DNA of 64,000 bases, from assembly GCA_036435485.1 (NCBI GenBank), contig CM071600.1, positions 115,932,046 to 115,996,045 on the forward strand. The letters are read 5' to 3'. The position numbers were made by a program, and so were the translations under genes. A model generated the notes under the pieces. The model made no database searches and had not been told where the DNA came from. It was given only the letters and a program-made list of their open reading frames with translations. The stretch is from Saposhnikovia divaricata (Eukaryota > Streptophyta > Magnoliopsida > Apiales > Apiaceae). This document shows positions 34,290 through 44,699 of the stretch, one piece after another (the first letter of the stretch is position 1; the number at the start of each line of letters is the position of its first letter).

Positions 34290-35250
34290 TCAGTCACGAC
34301 GGCGGGTCAAAGCTAGAACCCTCCTTATAGCAATACGGAAGATCTCCTCTGCATCTGCCCTGGATACCATGCCATGTCCATCACTGGGTAACTGTCGCAC
34401 CCTCACTCGAGCCCTCAGCTCTATGCGGGTCACTTCCCTATACATCTCTCTAGCCCTGGCTCGTCTGCCCTCCTGGTGCCTCAACTGAGCATCTCTCTCT
34501 ACTGCTAGCTCTCTCCGGGACTCTGCCAACCTGGCCTCAGCCACGGCTACCTCTGTAGAAAGTCTGGCCACAACATAGTTGTGCACACCCAATGGGATCC
34601 CTTCTACTGGGATGTGGGGTGGAGTAGATGGCTCTGCTGGAGGTGCGGCCTCTGCCTGCTGCGGATCTGGTGTTAGCTCCTCAAATTCATCGGAAAATGG
34701 GCTCACAGGTAGTGGTGGTGGTGAAGGGGCTCTCTCAACAGATAAGGGTGGCGCACGAAGTCAGGAACTCTCTACAGCATCATCCACTGGCTCATCAACA
34801 TCTCCCTCCGTACCCTCATCTATAGCCTGTCCAACAACAGCAGCCATAACCTGCTCAGTGGTCATGTCAGTGTCCTCCTCCATGACCCTAATATCAGCTA
34901 TAAGTTGGGTCTCCTCTGGATCCTCCTCAACAACATCCTCAATAACTATCTCAGTGCCCTCTCCTACCTGGACCTCCTCCGGGTCCTCCTCCTCCTAAGA
35001 ATCAATAACCTCAGTATCTGCTTCTGCCTGGACCTCCTCAGGGTCCTCGTCCTCAGACTCCATAACCTCTGTATCCCCATCATCATCACCCAGATGCTCG
35101 TAGTAGGGATCTCTGATCCTGAACAAGTCATCAGTATCAACTACTGCCCGTCCTCGGCAGCCTGGATAGCCTCATCGTGCTGTCTCTCAAAATCATCCGG
35201 ATCGAAGACGTCGCTCGCCTACACAAGACGAACTATGTTACTATCATGAT
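34290..35250 (-). pseudogene. Extra ORF between 5' LTR and gag of element 1 (here called ORF0), broken
   Basis: The open part 34706-34290 encodes 138 residues: FSDEFEELTPDPQQ, a Pro/Ala-rich stretch, then a charged helix-prone segment LAESRRELAVERDAQLRH and the tail TRIELRARVRVRQL to LALTRRRD. Upstream, the same frame continues through about 100 very acidic residues (runs such as EDEDPEEVQAEAD and EEDPEETQL), interrupted by TGA near 34762 and TAG near 34997. An adjoining frame with SDVFDPDDFERQHDEA reaches back to about 35220 across a frameshift. Element 2 has an intact relative in the same place, sharing ESRR and IELRA. No known domain is recognised. Confidence 0.6.
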
Positions 35251-35360
35251 ACTTAAAATGTTTCCCGTATGGGTTTTAGGTGAACTTGGCAAGAGTTCTT
35301 ATTATATTAGTGAATTTATTATTATATAACGTCGCATCATCTCTTGGGATATATAACTCT

Positions 35361-35373
35361 CGCTCTGATACCA
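35361..35373 (-). other. Primer binding site of element 1 (initiator Met-tRNA)
   Basis: Minus strand TGGTATCAGAGCG, four bases inside the 5' LTR end (GTTACA). This is the standard complement to the 3' end of plant initiator Met-tRNA. Confidence 0.92.
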
Positions 35374-35677
35374 TCTCTGTAACACCCCCAGATCCAGGGT
35401 CAGGCATCGGGTCGTTACTGTCTCAATTTCCATAAATAACACATGACTTGAGTCCACATAAATAAACAACATGCAGTGACCCCACAATAATATCCAATCA
35501 CACATACACACAACAATTATAGTCCAAGTGATGAAATTGAAATAAGTCTCACTTTAAAGGATTTACGAATAAAAGTTATTACAATCCAAAAGTAGTAACA
35601 ACATAAGTTTAAAGTTTTTGACGTTGCTTAGGATTAATTATACATATAATTAAACTGGAAAACCAAAAGCTATCTAT

Positions 35678-35770
35678 CTATGCTACCTCATCAATAGCAG
35701 CGATGATATCAGCGGGTAGACCTCTGGCTGGGGTAACCTGCTTGCGCCGAGTGCGCCTTACACGGGCCAT
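35678..35770 (-). CDS. Short arginine-rich ORF in the 5' LTR of element 1
   Basis: Thirty codons, MARVRRTRRKQ to AAIDEVA, ending 300 bases before the LTR end, so it would lie in the leader of the genomic RNA. An upstream in-frame ATG at 35794 (MSQQQLGRM) could extend it to 38. A related 34-codon frame sits at the equivalent position in element 2. Translation is unproven; it could instead be part of a longer spliced product. Confidence 0.4.
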   Translation of the reverse strand: MARVRRTRRKQVTPARGLPADIIAAIDEVA

Positions 35771-35779
35771 TCTGCCTAG

Positions 35780-36296
35780 CTGTTGTTGTGACATAATAAA
35801 TAAGCAAGGGTGAGCAATTCCCACTAACAATAATATAACTGAACAGTGAAAATATATGTAACAGTTCAAATATCTTTGAAGCCATATGCCATGCATTAAC
35901 GAAAATAGTGCTAGTATAATGTAAAGGATGAAGTTACAAGGTAACTCAAAAATATATTCATGTGGAAATATCTGCTATGTCAGAGATAAGAAAGATAGCA
36001 TTATTTATCATAAAAGAGGAACTTGCAGGAAAATATTGCAATTCTAGATTCAATCACTTTTTCCCTGCCAACACCGATAGTGTTGCAGAAAATTCCACTT
36101 TGAGAAATGAACTAATTCTAGAGCATTGACGCTCCAAGAGACATGACATTCACGATGATGAGTCGCAGGTTATGCTCCCCACTTTTGTTCTCTACATGTA
36201 GAAGGAAGCACCGACGGATTTACTTGTCTACCGCCATCTGGAACCCCCCGGCTAACGGTTGGGCCATTGCTGGACCGGCGCCACTCGGCCACTTAC
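35780..36296 (-). promoter_or_regulatory. Candidate leader intron in the 5' LTR of element 1
   Basis: Minus-strand GC|GTAAGTGGC at 36296 is a near-ideal donor, and ACAACAG|CTAGG at 35780 an acceptor, with GCTCACCCTTGCT just upstream as branch/pyrimidine-like sequence. The same three blocks in the same order occur in the diverged LTR of element 2. Intron length would be 517. No transcript evidence. Confidence 0.4.
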
Positions 36297-39200
36297 GCGG
36301 CTCCTAGTTCGTATAACATCCATAACTCTGAAACATAAAGTTCGTCCCCCTTTCCCCAAGTATATACTTGTTGATAAGACTCCACAAAGTAGTCGTATCT
36401 AGTTTGGAAAGGAAAATTCCCCAATATTTCCCAAGCTGCTGCTTGTTAATGGATACCAACTTGTTCCAACACTCTTACCCCTCGAATGATGAGTGGGTAC
36501 ACATGATTCAATGAATAATAGCAATCAAGTTGCGAGTGAAAAGAATGGTTTCAAGAATTTATGACCGGGTAGTCAACAAGATAAATAAAATTGCTCAAGT
36601 AAGGTTCCCTTATAATCTGAGAGAGAGAATCGAATAAATAATAGAGTTTCTGAGAACCTTCCTTGATAAAATAATATTAATCATTAGGCTCTGGAATAAC
36701 TTACATAAGATTCGAAGGTCGAAGATAATATTCGAATGAAATAAATCATTTTTAATCGAGTCAGAAGAATTAAATAAATATTCCAAAGAATATTTATTAA
36801 GTCAAAAAATATTGAAGGAATAATCCTAATATAATATATTACTCGGAATAATCCTCGAATAAATATTCACAAATAATATTCGTTAAATATTTAATGAATA
36901 TTTAAATAAATAGTACTTAATAAATAAAGCTCGAATGAATATCCGAAATAATAGTGACTGAATAAATAGTGAATATTCGAACTAATAATACTTATTGAAG
37001 AAATAATTATCAATTGAATATTGATAGTATTTATTGAATAATGAATATACAACTTAATAATACCTGTTGAAGAAATAACTATCAAATGAATATTCGAATA
37101 ATATTCGCTGAATAAATAATGAACAAATGAATATTTGAAATGATATTCAAAATGAATATTCGAAATAATATTCGATAATTGAGTCGACTTTAAATGAATA
37201 TTGAAGATAATATTCATTGAATAAATAAAGTTCAAGTGAATATTTAAAATAATATTCATTAATTAAATAATAGAAAATATTTACTTAAATATTTTTCTCC
37301 GAAATAATCACGATATATCAAGGAATACTGACTCCCGGTGTATGTTCAAAGAATGAGATTCATATGCCCTTCTCTAATGGTCTTGGCAATATCCGGCTTA
37401 TAACTGATATATTTATCTAGCTTATAAGCCAACAATAATTCAGGGAACAAGCATATCAGTATAACTTGAAAGTAGGCATGCATGCTTTGGCATATGTATA
37501 ACAGAAAGCATATATATATTCACAACAACAGCCTTTAAAAGGATTTGAAACTTGCCTGGTAGTCGGGTGTGGGTAGAAGTATTGTGCCCTGGGACTGCTC
37601 AGTGATCTATAAACCATCAGAATATTCGAGATTAATTACTTAACACTTTTTGAAAAGGCTAAGTATAACTTAACTTAAATCGAAACACCCTTTTTGTATA
37701 CTCTTATTAACCTCGTTTTAACCCGACATTTGTTCGGTATTACGGCTCGTCATTATACTTACACTTGGTATATCCTTAAGTCATGTAAGTGCTAAGGTAG
37801 GTCATTTACGAACCAAGATTATACCTCGAGTTTTAGCGCTCGTTTTCTAAGTGATTTAGCAAAGTTGTAACCAAGTGTACTTTTAGGGATTCATTCGCGT
37901 TTAACCTTGATTCAAATATTTTTATAAAATTGAAAAACGATCCGTTTGACACGAGGTTTTCTCCTACACCTTCCTTACGATCTCTAATATTTAATTACCA
38001 TGATTCGCCAGTGACTTACGTATTTTACAGGGGTTCAATTTTAATAACGAACTCGTACTTACGGTTTCGAACGACTTTTAGTAAATCGGCCATAATTCCT
38101 AAACCGTAAGTCCGTTTCACATGATCTTTATATCAAAATGAAGCTTATAACATAATCTATCTTATAATGGTAGATTATGAAGCTGGAAAGTGAGTTATAG
38201 CTACTTTCAAACACTATTTCTTAAGGTTAATGAAATTTCGGCATTACGACGGCTATAAATCGATCGTTTCAAAAAATCATAACAACCAAACCAAGCCACA
38301 CCGGGCACTATACAAATTATACACATGATTTCTCATCTCAAAATGTCCAAGAACATATCACTTCATCATAATAATCACCATGTTATAAAATCATCTATAA
38401 GATCATGTTATCATGCATATAATAACACTAATAACATAACTAATCTAAAATCCATCAAGAACATGCATATATCTCAAAGTAAGGACTAGAGTTTCAAGTG
38501 ATTATACCTTCTTGATAGTACGTAATAGCCGTACTTATCTTGGTATGGTCCTTGTCTAGCCTTAATACACCTTAGATCAACCATGAAATCAAGAAAAAAC
38601 AAAGTTCGTTCATAAGAACACTATTCATCCTCCTCTTTGATGATTTTTTTGAAAATAGAAACAAAGGAGTTTGGACTTGAAATTTTTAGGAGATCAGTTT
38701 TATGAATTATAGGACTTACCATAAAATTTTCAAGATCAAATAATGGTTGGAAGTGGGATTTCTCCCCTTGAATTAGGAAGAAGCCGAATGGAGTAAAAGA
38801 AAAGAGGGAATGGAGTGCTTGGCTTCTCTTGCTTGGTGTTGTGTAATAAAATGAATTATTGATGAAAGTAAGATGATATCTTGGCCAAAGCTACTTTAAT
38901 AAAGTGATTATGCAATGGATGATGTAATTTGGAGAGATATGTGTTGATTTTGTGTGGTAAGATGATAAAGTGGTGCTAAGTACTAGTTTAATCTCTAAGT
39001 ATGTTGGTTACTCATGTAACTACATGGTTGCTAGATATTTCTTACTTGCACATGCATGCAACTTGCTCTCTGCTTGCTCTTTTGTCCGGCTATTGCTCAA
39101 TTTCATTGATCGTTCGAAAGAATATCTCAAGAGTTTCTAGTTAGGGTTTTACCGGAAACCTTCTTAATATTTATATTACTATTCTCCATTTTCTTTAGTA

Positions 39201-39771
39201 ATTCTCGAATCCATATTCCTTAAATCCTTTTAATAATCCCTTAGGTCTTTCAGCGTCCAGGGAAATCTCGAAGAAAATAAAAGTGCCGTTCTTCAGAATC
39301 CAACAACTTTTACATACACTCTTTTTCCCCCTGGATCACTAATACGAACTCAAAATTTCGTTCCAGGTACTTCTATATAGCGTTGTCTAATATTATTCCT
39401 AATTCCATCAAAATCACTATTCATCCATTTTTCTTTACTTATTCTTTTAGGGTTATATAGATGTCCCGGTTCTCTTTCGATCATTCCTTAACCCTTTTAC
39501 AGAACCACTGGACTGATAACAGATATCGATTTGGATGACATAAGAATAACCTTCCCCTTCGGAATTATCAAATCTTAATTTCCTAGGAGATAGATAATTC
39601 TTATCTAGATTGTCAACCAATAGCATTCTTCATGACATATAAATATTTGAATCCAAATCCATTCCATACATTCATTAGAACAATCGTTACATCGTTGTCG
39701 CAACCACTATTCACTATTACATCCATACATAATAAAAAGTTTTAATTCTATCCAAAATCTGGGTTTTTACA

Positions 39772-39776
39772 ATTGG
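39772..39776. repeat. Target site duplication of element 1 (right)
   Basis: ATTGG, identical to 24650-24654. Confidence 0.9.
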
Positions 39777-40010
39777 GCTACAGATGGTGCTTATGTGAAG
39801 GTCAAATGCGATGCTACTAGTTTCACAGCTGATGCAGGTTGGATTGCTCGAGATGTCATTGTAATACTTTTTAGATTAAAGAAATTTGATTTTCTATGTG
39901 TTAAGCAATCTGAAAATAAAATGGTTATTTGTTTAGCTCGTGTTTTGTTTCACAATCCGATTGTACTTGATAGTTCGGGGGTTTGTCCCGGCTGGGTTCC
40001 AATGTTTTAA
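39775..40010 (+). pseudogene. LINE RNase H-like C-terminal fragment
   Basis: The frame reads ATDGAYVKVKCDAT, then AGWIARDV, the first catalytic Asp region of RVT_3-type RNase H, and continues to CLARVLFHN near the end. In full proteins about 60 residues separate these parts; here they are fused, so it is internally deleted. The 5' end of the domain lies across the chromovirus insertion (the TSD falls within the W-A-T-D codons). Confidence 0.6.
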
Positions 40011-40380
40011 TATTAATAAAATCTTCTTGTTCGTCAAGAAAAAGAAGTAAAAGTAACAGCTATCGTACTGACCTACCGACCAACCAAACTCAACAATAGA
40101 GCCATACTGTAATGATAACACAGCCGCCCAAAAACTCGCATGCGTCTAGGATGTATAATAGACGTGATGGATTTTAGCTTTGTCCGTGATATTTTTAGAA
40201 AATGATGGATTTTAGTTTGATAACATAGAAAAGATGATATGTTTTAGCTGAAAAACATAATCGATTATTTATTATTTATTATAATATTATTATTTTATTT
40301 TACTTAAATAAAGCTATCCGAATAGGTTTTATTGAGAAAAAATAAAAAATAGAAAAGGTAACGTATTTTAGATTAACAGA

Positions 40381-41640
40381 TTTCTTATTATTTACACACG
40401 ATAAATGTTGTAGTACAAAAGTTTTTATTTATATATTTTAGGGTATAATGTTTTTGTAAAATATCAAGTTCTTTCAATAAATTACTAGTTTTTTAAAAAC
40501 AAATTAGTTTTTAACATGATAAGATATTTTTCTCATTTTTGTAAAATTATAAACAAAATATTATTATGGCAAAATATAATTACACAAAAACTATAATAAT
40601 ATTATATATTCAAAGTATAAAAAGCCGTAAAGAGTTATTTGGTGCACTCGACCAATCATACTAAAAAGTGTATATTAATAATTATAACCAAATATAAATA
40701 TGCTTTCTAATTAGAAAACCTATTTAGATTTGGTTTAACACTAAAAAGTGTATTTTAAATCTAATTTTCAGATTTAAAGTTTGAACAAAAATAGTAAAGA
40801 GCTCAAAAAATATAATGAACATTTATTTCAACTATTTATTTTAGTTCCAATAGATTACATTTTCTCTAATTTTTTCAAATTTAAAAATATTTTATTTATT
40901 CTACGAAAATTTCAAATTTATTCAATCAAAATCAAATTCAACACACAAATTAATTTTTCATTTAACTGTGCATTCAACACACATTTAACTTGGATTTCAT
41001 GTCATCTAAATATTTTTTAATTCTTAACTATTATTTAGGGTTCACCAATACCATATTAAATATAGAAATATGAAATACTATTTATTTAATATAGTTTTCT
41101 TATTGAAGTCAATGTAAAATATTTTTTTTACTTGGGCTCAACACTAGAGTAACTGTTGTTCAACAAATAATACTGAATTCAAGTTCTATAGAGTTATACA
41201 TATGTTCAACACTAGTTTAAGAAAAATTAACTTGTTCATAAAAAAGTCATAAATTTGTAAAAAAATTGAAGTTGAAGTTAAAACACAATAGTTCAAAAAG
41301 TTTTAAATTTGCACCTAAAAAAATTGTACCAGAACCACCCCAATAAATATATACAATTAGGATCATAAAGTAGCCAAGTAAAATGGATAACTCTATAATG
41401 AGTGTCACATCAAATTACAATCAAATGTCTAAATTCATCCTACCAATTAAGTTTATCAACAATCGTTGGATGTTAAATTTAAGCACATCTCGACCGTAGA
41501 ATATATGCAATATTGATAAAAATCTTCGATTTTACCCGTACTCTTTCAGGTTATTTGATATCCCTCGGATGATAAACTTGAGCAAATCTGGACCATACAA
41601 TATAGTATGAAATATTTATATATACTGTTATTAAGCTTAG
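40381..41640. other. AT-rich stretch, no gene recognised
   Basis: The phenylalanine-rich frame at 40781-41020 is low-complexity. The right end (41640-41730, CT-rich with ACTTTTTCTCTCTACTCC) could be the leader of the RING gene that follows. Confidence 0.3.
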
Positions 41641-42733
41641 GGTTCCAAACCCAACTTGGCCGCCCTCTCTCATTCCTTACTTTTTCTCTCTACTCCGACC
41701 AAATCTTAATTTTTCAATATTAGTCTGTAACTTTAATCACTTGTGTAAGATGATTGTTTGTTAGATAGATGTTGGTCTTCATTTAGTTATGTTTTATTTA
41801 CAAGATTTATCTCTTCTTACTTGATATGTTGAGTTACTTTCCGCTAATTTTGTGATATGGATAAGTTTCTACATCATGCGAGGAAAGTACTTGATATCGC
41901 GAATTCTCTCGGTTTGAATTGGTAAGTCATTGCTTAATCGATATGTCTTCTTACTTGATTGATTTGTCCAACCTAATTGAGATCCGAATTGGTTTGTTTT
42001 ACAATATATACTTTTAATTTTTGGGAGATATTCAAATTTTGAATTGATTTGATTAAATTCCAAACACTTCTTTAAGTTTTCAGAGGAACAAAATAAAGCG
42101 CCATAATTTTTCTTTGATTTTGATTTTTAGTTTGTATTGAAGATCCTTATTGACAACAACCCTATCTATTGTGATTTGTCCAGATTTTTTGATTGCATCA
42201 AATATCAAGATCGACCACAATTATCTCAATTTACCTTTTTAATTCAAATTTAAATTTTGACCTATTTGATATTACTTTTGTTCCAAAATTGATATATGAA
42301 TTCTTTGATATGTTCTGCTTGATTTTTGCAAAATTTGTTCAAGAAGTTAATATCTTTTGATACATGTGTTTATCATATTATTTGTAGTAAATCATGAAGA
42401 AAATGCTCCAAGCTAGTCTCGTGGCGTATCGGTTGCAGGTAATATGTCTTTTACATTTAATGAAGTTATGCAACTCTTTCTTGAGATATTAAACAATTAC
42501 AAAATCGATTGAATCAATGTATGCATTACGAGTATTGAGTATATATTATTTTGAATCTAACATAAAATCTTGCACACATTTTTGTTATAAAGAAATGCAC
42601 ATGTGATCATCTTATGTTTATATTAATTTCATGTTGAATTATATTTTATATTCACGACAGAGACTAAATGTTGTAAAATTAGAATTCAATTGAAATTTTA
42701 TGTTAGATTCTAAAGTGTTCATTATTATTCATA

Positions 42734-42800
42734 CTAGCTTATAGTGCGTGTAAAGCACTAGTTGATTTTAAATTTTCTAATTTAATTATAATATAGTATA
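42734..42800 (-). mobile_element. Minimal Helitron (about 67 bp) in an intron of the RING gene
   Basis: The minus strand begins TATACTATATTATAATTAA, like Helitron 5' ends elsewhere here, and ends with AGTGC-TTTACAC-GCACT hairpin, ATAAG and CTAG, with T outside. Almost nothing lies between the two termini. It sits between exons 2 and 3. Confidence 0.5.
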
Positions 42801-43223
42801 TATAATGTTATAAATATGTAATATCTCTTTCATTCCTAGTTGCTGCAACGCGTTCGCTTTTTGCACGTTTCGGCATCAATGTGGACAGGCTATTGGAGGT
42901 ATGGATCTCACCTTTTCGTTATTTATCATATTTGATAATGTCTTTCTTTCGTGTTGCATAATTTGTTAAACAGATGCACACACATATAATTTGTTAAATA
43001 GCTACACACGCAAATAATTTATAGTAGCTAGATCTGAAAATAGTAGTTTAATAATTTGTTAATTAAGAGTAAAAGAAGGTAGATAACCAACAACGTGAAG
43101 ATCAGTAAACATCTGGAATTGAGCTAATTTAATTTTTTCGATAACTGATTAAGCATACTAATAGTAGTATAACTTTTACAGCAGCCAACTCAAGAAGCTC
43201 GAGATGAAGCTGAATATAGATTT

Positions 43224-43395
43224 AAGTGTCCAATCTGTCTGGGCGCTTATGTTCGCCCACAGCCATCAAGGTGTGCGGTCAGGTTTTTTGGGCTTCTTGC
43301 ATTGACCTAAGTGTCCCATCTGTTTGGGCGCTTATGTTCGGCCCACAACCATCAAGGTATGCGGGCACGTTTTTTGGGCTTCTTGCATTGCCCGA
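43224..43395. repeat. Tandem duplication of the RING exon (two copies of about 85 bp)
   Basis: Copy 1 AAGTGTCCAATCTGTCTGGG..., copy 2 AAGTGTCCCATCTGTTTGGG..., about ten substitutions or indels apart, both ending GGGCTTCTTGCATTG. Direct head-to-tail junction at 43308/43309. Confidence 0.85.
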
Positions 43396-43480
43396 GCCCT
43401 TAAAAAATCAAAAAACCCACTGTGCAGAACTAAGGCTACCAAGAGGCATCTACTCCAGATATATCTCTCTTGATTGTAAA

Positions 43481-44381
43481 ATGTCAGGATAATTATGATA
43501 TGTGTTATTTTGATTTGTTTGAATTCACAGCTACATTTTAAAAAGTTTTGATTTTTGGGACTTTTTTATTTATAAATATTTTTGTTGCTGCTTTATTATA
43601 GTGTAATTTAAAGCTGGTTTTTCTGGTGATTTTTATAAATAGAAATTAGTATTTATGTTGGTCATTGTTTTAGTTATTGGAGGGCTTGCTCATGCATGTT
43701 TGGTAGGACTTGAAGATACACATCCCAAATTCGTTAAGCAAAATCGATCCTAATCACTTTACTGGATGCATGACATTGTTAAAATACGCACTTGGTGGGA
43801 TTACTCAAATAAATTTAAAAATGTTACTAAATTTTTTAATTATACATTCTATACGTTAACACTTAGAGGTGTAACCATTGAAATAAAATGATTAGATCTA
43901 CTACTATCAAATTCACTAAAGATGTTCTTTACACGTAAGAATGATCTTTATTCCTCCTTCCAAATAGTTATAGACCACACATAATTTTACATATTGTTAA
44001 CTGCTATTATAAATTCTCTACTGATAATTCTTGAAATTCAAGATGCTCTAGATAGAAAACCTTTTAGGAATGTTATAAAGATCCACGGACTCTGCCGAGT
44101 ACTAGGATGAGTACCCAGAAATGGGAGGAGAACCAACTCGAATTTAACCGTGTACTCAGCCGAATGCTCGGGTATGGAAAATAAGTACTCGAAAAATCAA
44201 CCAATTACTCGAATTTTGAAGATGCAATCTAGTAGAAATGATTTTCGAGTTTAGTAACCTTGCTTTTGAGAGACCCAAATTCAATTTCTTTATGGTTCAA
44301 TAATTTAATCAAACACAAATTTAGGAAAGATTAGATAATTCATTTAATGTGCTAGTCTTGCATGCTAATTTATGTTCATAT
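43481..44381. other. Downstream of the RING gene, no feature recognised
   Basis: Possible 3' UTR with a GT-AG-like intron near 43600, then unassigned sequence up to the copia LTR. Confidence 0.3.
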
Positions 44382-44658
44382 TGTGAAGTATTAGATCAGA
44401 AACAAGAAATCTTATCAAACAAGTGGAATGAATGGGTTGTTTTTATTCGTATAAGGTGTGGCTTGATATATAGCCTTACAACTAAAACTGAATAACATTA
44501 AAACAAAATTTATCTTTAGTAAAGATAAATACTCATCAAACACACTACCTTATTCCTAATAACACCTACTGACTTATATTAAGCAAACAAACAATAATCA
44601 AACTTTTCTGATTATCTAGAATTCTAACTACTAGGAAACCAGAGACAACCCTTTCACA
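44382..44658 (-). repeat. 3' LTR of the minus-strand copia element
   Basis: Minus strand TGTGAAAGGGTTG to ATACTTCACA, 277 bp, with TGTGAA/TTCACA inverted ends. The polypurine tract TTAGGGGAGGG lies directly upstream at 44659-44669. Confidence 0.85.
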
Positions 44659-44699
44659 CCCTCCCCTAAACAAATCGTCCTAAGTGTTAGACAGTTTAG

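Larger units (their letters stand above)
24655..39771 (-). mobile_element. Tekay/Del-like chromovirus (element 1), complete with both LTRs
   Basis: A 15.1-kb minus-strand Ty3/gypsy element. The 3' LTR lies at 24655-29113, the internal region at 29114-35377 and the 5' LTR at 35378-39771. The polypurine tract and an initiator-Met primer site sit exactly against the LTRs. Pol order is protease, reverse transcriptase, RNase H, integrase, then a chromodomain, placing it among chromoviruses; very long LTRs suit the Tekay/Del clade. All coding frames carry stops. The LTR pair is very similar by eye with several small indels. An additional ORF lies between primer site and gag. Confidence 0.88.
35378..39771 (-). 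repeat. 5' LTR of element 1 (right copy, 4394 bp)
   Basis: Minus strand TGTAAAAACCCAG to GGGTGTTACA. It is collinear with the left copy over its whole length. It lacks the expanded TA run (only a few TA units at about 37509) and about 25 bases near 37686. As the 5' LTR it would hold the promoter; the transcript start is not identified. Confidence 0.9.
24174..40048 (+). mobile_element. Internally deleted non-LTR retrotransposon (LINE), split by a chromovirus
   Basis: The left part (24174-24654) has a pyrimidine-rich leader with CACTACTTCTCCTCC and a few codons that look like plant LINE protein. The right part (39777-40048) encodes an RNase H-like end and finishes TTCTTGTTCGTCAAGAAAAA, a typical plant LINE 3' tail. 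Without the inserted element it is about 750 bp, so most of the reverse transcriptase is gone. The flanking duplications are at 24160-24173 and 40049-40062. Confidence 0.6.
23616..40115 (-). mobile_element. Non-autonomous Helitron (family B, copy 1), split by a LINE and a chromovirus
   Basis: The 3' end on the minus strand is at 23616-23619 (CTAG, with T outside). It is preceded by the hairpin CGTG-CATT-CACG at 23628-23640. The 5' end on the minus strand is near 40115 (TCATTACAG, with A outside), followed by GTTTGGTTGGTCGGTAGGTC. The same 5' block occurs at 48690-48747 in copy 2. Without insertions the element is only about 610 bp. Confidence 0.6.
41857..43480 (+). pseudogene. RING-finger E3 ligase-like gene, broken, with introns
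   Basis: Candidate exons are 41857-41921, 42388-42438, 42840-42898 and 43182-43475, with GT-AG borders. Exon 3 reads AATRSLFARFGINVDRLLE, and exon 4 starts QPTQEARDEAEYRFKCPICL, the first Cys pair of a C3HC4 RING. The RING half is tandemly duplicated: 43224-43308 and 43309-43395, both coding KCPICLGAYVR-PQPSRC in altered frames. The end is frameshifted near the second Cys pair but a TKATKRHLLQIYLS tail is still readable in another frame to a TGA near 43472. Exon 2 contains a TAG, and the exon 1/2 phase does not match. The protein would have been a small E3 ligase. No exact ortholog is claimed. Confidence 0.65.

Noticed and set aside
34579..34998. Plus-strand Ser-rich ORF of 139 codons
   Set aside because: It is antisense to ORF0 of element 1, whose acidic repeats read as Ser/Thr on the other strand. 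An antisense gene cannot be excluded but nothing supports one.
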